Below, one piece after another: positions 23,301 through 32,597 of a stretch of 64,000 bases of DNA (the stretch's first letter is position 1; every line of letters starts with the position of its first letter). A program made the position numbers and the translations under genes. The notes beneath the pieces are model-generated. The model searched no databases, was not told the DNA's origin, and worked only from the letters and a program-made list of their open reading frames with translations. The stretch comes from Isoetes taiwanensis. Taxonomy: Eukaryota; Streptophyta; Lycopodiopsida; Isoetales; Isoetaceae. The DNA is taken from contig JAJEKV010000025.1 of the NCBI GenBank assembly GCA_021234155.1, positions 10,229,017-10,293,016 of the forward strand, written 5' to 3'.

Positions 23301-24705
23301 AGGTCAAGCAGACGGTAAGCCTTTTGTAATTCTTATGGATACGGTAAGTACACATAATTTTGCTTCCCCTAGAATGGCTCGGGTCTTACTTCTAGAAACA
23401 TTAAGGTCTCGACCAAGGCCTCTCACTCTAGCCCGGTGGTAAGGTCGCATACTCATGGCCGTCGTGATCAATCTTAAGATGCGATTCTTCTGCGCACTAG
23501 TGGCTTTGGGTGCCGAAGTTGATGGACATTGGTAAATATGACCTTATTGTTGGTATGGAATTCTTGGCATCCCAAGAAAAGCCAACATAGATCATGAAGA
23601 GGGAAGTTACTTCGACGCAGCCCAATGGAGCCCGTGGCTATTAAAGGTGAACCCTTCAACCCTATCATGCGCCTATGTCCATTAGACAATTGGATAAAGC
23701 TATACTAAAGGAAAAGCTCCTGCATCATTTCCCTTGCATCCATAGAGTCGGGGTGCTAAACGAAGCAAATAATCGATACCTTGCCGAAGGGATTGCTCGT
23801 CTCTCCGGGAATTTGGTGACCTTTTCCCGGATGAGATTCAGAAGCTTCCTCCCTTTTAGAGGGGTGGAATGTGAAATAGCTTTAGAGCCGGGTACCAAGC
23901 CTACTAGCAAGGCCCCGCACCGTATGAGTCCTCCAGACTTGGCGAACTTAAGAAGCAACCGGGGAGCTACTAAACCTAGGTTTCATCCGACCTAGTGTTT
24001 CGCCTTTTGGTGCTCTATTCTCTTCGTTAAAAAAAGGGATTTCGAGGATGTGTATTGATTACCGGCAACTTAACAAGCATACCATCAAGAATCGCTATGT
24101 TTTTGCCTAGGGCAGATGACCTAATGGACCGTTACAAGGGGCTAAGTATTTTCAAAGATTGATCTACGATCAGGATACCATCGATAAGGATTAAAGAGGA
24201 GGACATCCATAAATCTGCTTGCATGAGACTAGATATGGGCATTATGAATTCTGGTTATGCCTTTTGGACTAACTAATGCCCCAAAGCAACTTTCATGCGA
24301 CTAATGAATGATGTCTTTCGGCAATACCTGGATGATTTTGTTGTTATTTTCTTTGATGACATTCTCATCTATAGTAAGACCCTTGAGGAACATGAGAAAC
24401 ATCTTAGATTGGCCCTACAAAAGCTGAGACGTCATCAACTCTATGCCAAGCTTTCTAAGTGCAAGTTCGCCACTCCGAAGGTTGATTATTTAGGTCATAT
24501 CATTTCCGCAGAGGGAATTGCTACAGACCCCGCAAAGATAGAGGCCGTAAGGGAATGGCCTATTCCACGGAATGTTTCCGAAGTCCGGAGTTTCTTGGGA
24601 TTAGCAGGCTACTATCGAAAATTTGTAAAGGATTTCGCGAAGATTGCAGCTCCTCTTACAAATCTCACAAAGCATGAGAAGGTGAAAGATTGGATGGACC
24701 ACTAG
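23301..24705 (+). pseudogene. pol: Protease and reverse transcriptase of Gypsy A
   Basis: The protease box reads ILMDTVSTHNFASPRMA (about 23328-23378), so the invariant Gly of DTG/DSG is Val, which should abolish activity. The RT is broken upstream, but the block 24295-24705 is open. It contains [18 protein letters not shown] (catalytic FDD intact), then [15 protein letters not shown] and [19 protein letters not shown], the standard Gypsy RT thumb/connection motifs. A stop follows DWMDH at 24703-24705. Confidence 0.85.
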
Positions 24706-26198
24706 AAGACGAAAGTTCAGCAGAGTTTCCAACAGCTTTAAGGATGCCCTAAACCCGGTTCTCACATTACCCGATCCCCAACAGATAAGCTAGTGGCAAC
24801 AGATGCCAAGAAAATTGCCACCGGTGGGGTCCTAATGCAGGAGGGATGGTAATTGCCTACGATTCAAAGAAGATGAATGAGACAGAGCAATGATATCCTA
24901 CCCATGATCGTGAATTGTTAGCCGTTGTCCGTGCTCATGGATATGGAGACACTACCTTCTTGGTAGAAGATTCCAATTGGATACGGATCATCAAAGTCTC
25001 CGCTATTTATCCACCCAAAGAACCTCAACCTCCGAACGGAGGAGATGGATGGAATTTCTCGAGGAGTATGACTTTGAGATTATGTATAAACCCCGGCAAG
25101 CACAATGTGGTTATGATGCTTTATCACGCCATCCCTTGGTGACCGAACCCATTGTAATGCCATTTCTACACTCATCGCTGAGTTTGGAAAAACGATAGAG
25201 CAGCACTTTGGTCACAGATCCGCAATCGCGGAAGTTTGGGACAGTTTGGCTAAGGAAGCTCGCACGGATGCAGAATGCGAGGCTTTTCGTGCATATAAGA
25301 AGGAGGGCAACCTATTATATCACAAGGATAAGTTGTGTGTACCAGAGACTTCAGGGGTACGAAAGCTCATTCTTCATGACACACACACTAGCCCTATAGC
25401 TGGACACGCAGGTTTTATGAAAACCCACTTTAAAATTCGTTCCAGTTATTTTTGGCCTTCCATGAAAAAGGAAATTGCCAAGTACATTAGGCGTCTTGTC
25501 GGTATGTCAAAGAAACAAAAGCGAAAGCGTTAAGGATTCCAGGCGAGCTGCAACCCTTGGATGTGCCCAACGCCAAATGGGAAGTGATAACCATGGATTT
25601 CATTGTGGGCCTTCCAAGAACTCTCCGGGGGTTTGATGCCTTAATGGTTGTGGTCGACAAATTGTCGAAGATGGCTCATTTCTTTGCCATGTCGCACCCA
25701 CGGATACAACCTTTGATCTTGCTCTCCCTATTTGCCAAGGAGATCTTCGATTGCACCGGAATGCCACTCGGGTAATTGTATGGGATAGGGATCCCAAATT
25801 TGTGAGTACATTCTCGGAAAGATTTCTTTACCACCATTCAGATAAAGCTTGCTATGAGTGTAAACATATCATCCTCAAAACGACGGACGGATGAACGCAA
25901 TTCAACCAATCGTATTATAGAGGATATGCTAAGAAGTTATGTGTGGAGTAAGCAATCACAATGGGCTGACTATATTTATCTGGTCGAGTTTGCCTATAAT
26001 AGCATGAAACAGGAGTCTTCCAGAATGTCTCCCTTTATGATAAACTATGGTTACCAATGTCTTACTCCAGACACTTGGCATAACCCTGTTTCTAAGGTCG
26101 AGGTTTCTCAAAAACTCCTCCTGGAGATGCAGGCTCTGGTCGAAGAAGTTCGGGGCTACTTATTGTTGATGTTACTGTCATGTTATAATGTATGTTGA
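24706..26198 (+). pseudogene. pol: RNase H and integrase of Gypsy A, truncated
   Basis: RNase H pieces include VATDAKKIATGGVLMQEG (about 24790-24845) and a LDTDHQSLRYL segment near 24975-25010. The integrase zinc domain HDTHTSPIAGHAGFMKTHF lies near 25377-25430, but its CxxC end is replaced by unrelated text. The catalytic core starts with ITMDFIVGLPRTLRGFDALM (about 25588-25645). The frame opened at 25854 still reads like the integrase end (YIYLVEFAYNSMKQESSRMSPF), and similarity is lost near 26160-26198, where the element is cut. Confidence 0.8.
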
Positions 26199-26837
26199 AG
26201 ACTGAGACAGATGCCAGAGTTGAACCACATTTAGGGTTGAATCTTCATATGAAGCAGAAGTGCAGATCAACAAGTGAAGATTGTTCATTAGGGTTGCAAG
26301 TATTTCAATAGGGTGAGTTAAAATCCAAATTATATGCCTAAATTGAGTTTCAATGGTTCATGACCGAGAAATAACAAAATGCATGTGGGATATTGTTTGG
26401 AAGAGCTCGAAAATGAAATCATGAATGTGGGATATTGAGTAAACAATGGAGAAAATAGAAAGGCCGTAGATTTTGCCTTGCCGAGCTGCTTGCACACATC
26501 TACACCGCCGGAACTGATATAATGCAAAGCAGATGGGTATGGTGAGCTGGGTGCCGGATTGAGGTGCAAGACAAGGTTTTTGAAGATAATAAGCTTGGGT
26601 TCGCGGAGACAATGTTATAATGCTTCAAATATATTGATCAATGGTTAAAGTATAAACTAAATGAAAGCATTTGTGCAAGAAGAAATGTGCTAGTGTTTTT
26701 TTATTTGCACTTAGCATTGAATTTATATGAAGATTGTTAATTCATCTCTTTTGTGATCAAGTTCTTATCTCTATAGATCCTTTTCAAAGATGGTGAACTA
26801 TGCCTGAGCAGGGCGAAGCCAGAGGAAACTCTGGTGG
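26199..26837. other. Unassigned stretch between Gypsy A and the Harbinger fragment
   Basis: No domain is recognised. A short sequence around ATGTGGGATATTG is repeated near 26383 and 26424. The stretch may be non-coding DNA of the flanking DNA transposon. Confidence 0.3.
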
Positions 26838-27284
26838 ATGCTTGTAGCGATACTGACGTGCAAATCGTTCGTCAGACTTGGATACTTCGATCTAATACAA
26901 GAAAATGAACTGGAAGATCCCATGGCAGCAATAGATGAGGAAGAGCCGTTGGAAGACAATACTAGTTTTCAATGTGCATCTTCCATCTTACTTCTGGCTG
27001 CAGCATCTCGGCTAAGAAGACCACCAATAAGATTCCGGGTTTGTCCAAAACAAACCACTCAATGGAATAACTCTGACAATCATGCATTGAATTGCCTACC
27101 ATCATTCGAAGATGATATGTGGCATCAGGTTTACATAATGAAGAGAGGTTCCTTTGAGAAACTGGTAAGTTTTATTGTACCATCTCTAATTAGACCAGTC
27201 CAGAAAGTTAAACCTCTTGTAGACTCTAGGAAGGTTGTTGCTATGGCTCTTTATTTCCTTGCTCATGGTGATGCCTTTACATGT
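26838..27284 (+). pseudogene. PIF/Harbinger-type transposase N-terminal fragment
   Basis: The open frame of 149 residues ends with DDMWHQVYIMKRGSFEKLVS, then IRPVQKVKPLVDSRKVVAMALYFLAHGDAF. This matches the region before the DDE_4 nuclease core of HARBI1-like transposases, where a 'treatment' helix precedes a VAxALYxLxxG segment. The catalytic DDE part is absent: the frame ends at 27287, and LTR-related sequence starts near 27381. The fragment is inactive. A domesticated HARBI1-like gene is unlikely given the truncation. Confidence 0.65.
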
Positions 27285-27380
27285 TGACCAAGGGTTTTAT
27301 GTTGAAAAAAAAATTGTTCAGAAGTATACAAAGAAGGTGACATTAGCTCTTGCTTCTAATACCATGCTTTACAAGAAATG

Positions 27381-27644
27381 ATGGATCTATGGATGGATGG
27401 ATATGCTACCCTTCATGGTAGTTGATTATGTTATATTATTTTGCTAGTGCTAGTATTGTAGTATGCTTTCGCTATAGGAGCCCATAGGGAACGGGCACGC
27501 AAGACACCTCTGTGTTTCCCTACCCGTGCCCTGGCCATCCCAGGAACGGGGCAGACGGAGGGCCCATGTAGCAGACGATGCTGGATGGGGGATTTCCCAT
27601 AGAGTATATGGTGGGGCATTGTATACTTTGTGGGGAGCATCACA
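27381..27644 (+). repeat. LTR remnant (3' part) of LTR element B
   Basis: This stretch ends in CA at 27643-27644, one base before a perfect primer binding site. It shares layout and several words with the right third of the Gypsy A LTR (for example GGATG...GCTACCCTTCATGGTAG here against GGATGCGCCACCCTTCGTGGTGG near 17183). The left part of the LTR is missing. Confidence 0.6.
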
Positions 27645-27645
27645 A

Positions 27646-27657
27646 TGGTATCAGAGC
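27646..27657 (+). promoter_or_regulatory. Primer binding site of LTR element B
   Basis: TGGTATCAGAGC is identical to the Gypsy A primer site and complementary to initiator-Met tRNA. It proves that a separate LTR element once started here. Confidence 0.85.
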
Positions 27658-28186
27658 AATCTTCTTGGTTGACCAAGAGGTAGCACTGACCATAACCCTG
27701 AATTAGGTAGACTAATTGGTCTAGTACAGTATGGACTAAGAATTCCAACCTTAAACCTCAAAAGTGGGAGATTCTCCCAAGTAGCAGGGTCGTAGAACTA
27801 GGTTAAGTTATAGACTCATGGGAAAAGAATTAGTCAACGAACATTCTGGTAAAATTGGAGTGGAAAGTATGCATTAATACCAAATTCCACATAGAAAGGG
27901 TCAAAATCAGAGACCCTGATGAAAAATGTTGTAAATTCGTAATTAAACACCGAAGAACAATTAGAAATTCAGAAATTTAAAAAATTGTAAGGGGATAACC
28001 ATTAATAAGGGTGGCTCGTTAATAATGCTAATAATGGCAATGGAATATCCCTTCGCATGTGCGAGCATCTTTCCCTTGTTAAACACCATTTTTTTTTTCA
28101 TTTTCCCTAATTTTGCTCTAAACTTACTTTCTTAAGCCCTAAGAAGATCTCTAGCTTAAAGTAATCACTTTCCCTAACTGCAAGAC

Positions 28187-29130
28187 ATGGCGCACACCAA
28201 ATCTATAGCAAGGAACGTTAGGAGCCCAAGAACAAAGCCCAGCAGGGCAGTGATAGCAGCGGGAATTGGCAAGAAGTTCCCAAAGCATCTGCGCCCAAGA
28301 ATAGGCAAGGGTGACCAACTAAGCAACTCTGACTCCTCCAAAGAGTCCTACCACACAACGGGCGAGCAAGCACCAAATAGCTTGTCCGACTCGACTCAGC
28401 GGACGGGCGAGACTGTTGGGGTAGGAACCCTCTTGGGGAGAGAGGAGAGGCAGCAACAGCAGGAGGGGCAGCAGCAGCAACAGGGGTAGTGGCCTCGAGG
28501 AAGAGGAAGGAAGGAAGGAAGGAAGGAAGGTACTTTTATCGTCCACGGAGACCAATCGGTCTATGGGACCCAATACAGGGGAAAGAGAAAGTGGCGGAGT
28601 GGCAAGAAGAAAGGGAAGAGAGAGAAAGGTGGGAGAGGCGGCAGGAGAGAAGAACCAAACGCAGGGAAGATAGGCCATGGGGAACAGTCCACATTGAAGA
28701 ACCTCGGCAGAGGAGGGCCGACTCGGAGGGAGAGGTGGAAGAAGAGGTGGAAGAAGAGCAGAAAGAAGAGGAGCCGGGGAGGGGGAGGGAGGGAGAGTAG
28801 GGGAGACCTCGGACTCCAATGCCCGACCGCCCTATCCTAAGTGGCCCAAGCCACAGAAGGCCATGAAGAAGCAGAAGCCGAGCGAGCGGGCCTTCAAGTT
28901 AAAGCACGATTGAGGCTTCGAGAGGAAGGAGGCTGCATTCAATATATACTTCCAGCGGTGTAGCAGGTATAGCTGCCAAAACGTTCCAAAGTTCATGAAG
29001 GGAGGGAAGCTCCAGAATCAACCAAAACCTCCACCTCCACGACCGAGAGAACCACAGAGGGTCCATCACGGACCCAATTTGAGGCACACCAAGTCTTCTG
29101 AGAGACCCGACACTTTAGGCAGTGCACAAA
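28187..29130 (+). pseudogene. Gag-like ORF remnant of LTR element B
   Basis: An ATG at 28187, about 530 bases after the primer site, opens a 100-codon frame starting MAHTKSIARN that is rich in Lys/Arg, then Ser, then Gln. It continues (28490-28800) as a highly charged Arg/Glu segment with a GGAA microsatellite at about 28502-28530, and then as a basic proline-rich segment to about 29110. Position and composition fit a gag-type leader ORF. No zinc knuckle or pol follows, since a hAT remnant starts at about 29170. Confidence 0.45.
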
Positions 29131-29169
29131 TCTAAGAGACTTCAAGGTAAAATTGTTTATTTCTTTTAA

Positions 29170-30270
29170 ATGTCTCCAAATTAACATGGCTGATATATGT
29201 TAATATTTGTTTTAGGTGGTCTATGTTTTACACTATCTTGCTGATGTTCTTCAAAAGTTGACTGATTTAAGCCATTGTTTAAGGAATTTTGTGGATGTGA
29301 CCACAATAGGAAGCTTGTGTAATAACGTGGTTATGGAGATTGAAGCTGAATATTTGCATGTACGTCCAATTGACTTAAATGGATTTGATTGTAGTAAGGG
29401 TTTTCCATCATTCCAGATTTTGGTAGTAAAGATGGATTGCTTTTTGCTCCACATTGCAGTTAAAGGCAACATGTATAGAGGAGTAATGAGAAGGTCAATA
29501 TTATGCAAGGATCTTGCTGCAGCAATGGCATTTCAAGATGCATTCTCACAGGCCGTAATTGCATCTTTAAAAGATCATATGTAAGAACAAGAATTGATGT
29601 CATGTCTTAAGGTTTTAGCACCTGTCAATATGCCAAAACGAGGAAGAGAATTGCAGAATTTTGGGAGCACTGAAATTCATAAGCTTGCTAATTTTTTTAG
29701 AAGGAAGAAAACAGTGGATGGTGATGAGTATCATGTTGTTATAGATAAGGATCAGTTCTTGAAAGAATTTCCAAAATTTAAGATGTAGCTAGTACAGATT
29801 GGGCAGGAAAGAGCTTTGCAGATACTTGGTCAATGATTGCTTATAAGGAAACATGGGCTCTAAAATATTCATAGCTACTAAAAGTGGCCAAAATTGGTCT
29901 TGTGCAATGTTGCAGCACAGCCATATGTAAATGTGGATTTAGTAGGGTGAATATCATAAAAGTGAAGTGTAGAAATAAGTTAGTCACTTGCTGTTGAAGC
30001 CTTGGTTCGTATTGCAATTGAGGGTTCAAGTCTTGAAAACTTTGACTTCTCTACCAGTATAAAACATTGGGAATTAGCTACAAAGTTGAGGCATATTTAT
30101 ACGGGTAATCCTCGTGAAATTGAAGGATTTGAAACTATTGTTATGGATGAAGATTTGGAGTTCCCCACTGATGTAGCGGAAGTAGAGATACAAAATGAGA
30201 ATGATGCTGAATTTCTGGAAATCAGTTTGAAAGTTTTTTACTTTTTTGTTATCTCATTTGTGGACATATA
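29170..30270 (+). pseudogene. hAT transposase remnant (ZNF862/KIAA1586-like)
   Basis: A 122-residue frame (29216-29584) contains YLADVLQKLTDLSHCLRNFV and VDVTTIGSLCNNVVMEIEAEYL, which match the segment after the DUF4371/hAT catalytic core in ZNF862/KIAA1586-like proteins. A second piece (29594-29788) continues with KFFRRKK-like charged text. The last piece (from about 30000) reads ALVRIAIEGSSLENFDFSTS, the typical hAT C-terminal dimerisation end. The catalytic N-terminal half is missing. It is a fragment of a transposase or transposase-derived gene. Confidence 0.65.
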
Positions 30271-31556
30271 ATTTTTTTTTTCAAGGTTCTGTAGTTTGTT
30301 ACCATTGTCTTTGCATCTCGCTTTCATAAATCTGAAATAAAACTTTTTTATCCTACTAGAATCTTCTGCCAGACTAAATTTACATCAGTGTTCACATTCT
30401 ACAACTCTTAAAGGACTCATTGCACTTAAAATATTCCGCTAGAAAAGCCAGAGCACTTTGTTCTAAATCTGATAAGAAAGAAACATCACAGTACATAGAT
30501 CTAAAATTCTTTTTTTTTTCCTCGGTCTTCTATTTATGATCATGTAACTCGGATCAACTTCGGATGGATCAACCTCAAACACCACAAGTGGACTCTTCAC
30601 GCCAGGCTGCTTCAAATATAGGCAGATCGTCCATGCCAGCAGGTATCATCATCATCATAATGCAAATCCTTCAACCCAATCTTAGAGCAAATCCTGTCTG
30701 CTGAATCTCTCATGCACTCAATGCCTTATCCCATTTAAAACCTCTGCGCTGAACCTCACTTCACCGGAATCAACTCGCATTCTCTATCCGGATGTGCCGA
30801 TGTCCAGATTTATCATATGCGTTTAATTTTTCGTTTGATGCCCCTTTTGTTTTTTGCATTGCCCTCATATTTCTGCCACATGACATATTTAAAACCAAAA
30901 CAGATATAAAATAACTTACCAACACACATCATTTTCTAGACAATATTGGATGACAGTTTCTAACATTCCAATCTGTCGAAGAGGCTGCCATAGGTTATGA
31001 TTTGGAAGCCATAGCTTATAAATTGGAAGCAATAGTTTATGATTTGGAAGAGGCCACCATAGCTTATGATTTCCAGATCCAACACTCTTCCTTAGTACAA
31101 AATGGAAACTGGGTTGACTAATATCCCCGGCGTGCATTCTTATGCCGCCACGTGGCAGAAGCCTACAACGCGGAATGGAAGTTGGGTCGTTCCATTCCGC
31201 ATCACTGGCTGAGCAGGTTTTGCTTTAGGGTTTTGTTAGGGTTCTTTAGCTGCCGCCAATTCGAGCAGCACACGGGGCAGGGCAGGCCAGTTCGAGTAGC
31301 ACACAGCACAGAATAGTTCGGCTCAGATTCTTCTTGTGTAGTTTCATCTTTGCAGGCCAGTTCGGCTCAGATTCTTGTAGAAGTTCGTTTTTCTCTTCGC
31401 CAAAACTGTCTTTGCAGCGACTTTCATCGGATCTGTTCAACTGAGATCTATTCAAATGATCCTAATCTGTTCAAATAATCTATTCAAATGATCTCTATTC
31501 AAAGCGATTGGATTCGAAAAAAAAGCTTCTCATCTGTCTCTCCAGTTTCCATTTTG
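30271..31556. other. Intergenic stretch with short direct repeats
   Basis: Bases about 30983-31075 contain four imperfect copies of an ATAGCTTATGATTTGGAAG-like unit. Bases 31262-31395 repeat GCAGGCCAGTTCG and GTTCGGCTCAGATTCTT. Bases 31436-31505 repeat ATCTATTCAAATGATC. No gene is supported. The region lies upstream of the CHAT gene. Confidence 0.5.
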
Positions 31557-31675
31557 TAGGGGAAGGGAAGCAGGGGCTCCCCTTCTGCAAAAATCGGCAG
31601 ACCCACTCCCGACTGCCGCCAGTCGCAGGGTCTCTGTCGATTTTGCGGAAGGGGAGCCCTTGCTTCCGTTCCCCT
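31557..31675. repeat. 48-bp inverted repeat with a 23-nt loop
   Basis: Bases 31557-31604 and 31628-31675 are near-perfect reverse complements (few mismatches and offsets) and would fold into one long hairpin. Flanking bases are not complementary, so the structure stops sharply at both ends. It could be a small foldback element or an inverted-repeat small-RNA precursor. It lies about 850 bases upstream of the CHAT gene start. Confidence 0.8.
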
Positions 31676-32510
31676 ATACATAGAGAGAGGTCCAAGATTG
31701 AAGTTTGAAGATCCCTGAATCCTCCTACAATGTCCCTTTCTTGTTTAGAATTTGAAGACTATATCCTTTGTTTGTGCACAATTATTAGACATTTGTCAAT
31801 GTCCAATATCTCTTTTGCCAAGGCAAATTATGATATTTCAAAAGGCAAAATATGATATTTCAAAAACTGGAAATATTTTGTGCTTGGTGTGATTTGTGCT
31901 TAAGCTTCTTCATAAGGTGGATTTATTTGAAAGAAGTTTTTCCCATATAACTTATTCTTGCAGAGAGTCAGTGTTGGAAAAAGTCCGAGGAACACTATAA
32001 ACCAACCGGTTGAAATAGAAAATTTTTCAATTAAGCTAGCGTATTGCAAGAATTTTTCTGGCAAGTTTTCTTATGGTTTTTAATTAAGACAATGGATAAT
32101 TCTGGCTCTAAACACAAGATATCTTGCTGGCCAAACTAACCATAAGAAATTTTTCGATGGGACCTAAAAAGTTCGCCCAACACTGCATGGAGTTCAATTC
32201 CTGTTGAGGCGGTGAAGCGGGGCAGTATCATTGACTTGAAAACCATCGGTACAAAATGAGTGCTGACGTGGAAATGGCAGTTTGACCCGTCAAGGGGCCA
32301 ACGGACGGCCATGGTATGTTCATTTGAAATCAGAGATGGAATATTCATCAGATCAATGGCCCACAACAAACAACAAAAATTTCTCCAGCGACAAAATTTC
32401 TCTGGCGATAATTGAGAACCTTATCTGCTGCATGTTAGTATTGTCCGCGGCGGCCGCCTTAAATCTTTTGACTTTCATCAATCTTTTCTGACATATTATT
32501 CACTCAGACA

Positions 32511-32597
32511 ATGGAGTGCATCATCAGAGATGGGCGCCCATTTTTCTTGTGTTCCATTCAAGCATCCGACGAATTCTTCCGCAAATCGGGTTGCTAA
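32511..32597 (+). promoter_or_regulatory. Upstream ORF overlapping the CHAT gene start
   Basis: An ATG at 32511 with A at -3 and G at +4 opens a 28-codon frame, one frame off the main ORF, that stops at 32597, beyond the main ATG at 32530. If the transcript begins upstream of 32511, this uORF would compete with main-frame initiation. No transcript start is known, so its use is inferred. Confidence 0.4.

Larger units (their letters stand above)
16003..26198 (+). mobile_element. Ty3/Gypsy retrotransposon A, 5' LTR to truncated integrase
   Basis: The element starts with a TG at 16003, has a long LTR, an initiator-Met primer binding site, a long non-gag leader region, and then gag, protease, reverse transcriptase, RNase H and integrase in the Gypsy order. 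Coding parts are frameshifted and carry stops. The integrase breaks off near 26190 and no 3' LTR follows, so the 3' end was lost. Its gag and pol resemble element C (55860-60570) closely enough to place both in one family. It is immobile by itself. Confidence 0.85.

Noticed and set aside
28319-28819. 166-codon minus-strand frame rich in Pro, Leu and Ser
   Set aside because: It is the mirror of the purine-rich Arg/Glu gag-like segment on the plus strand and is low in complexity throughout.
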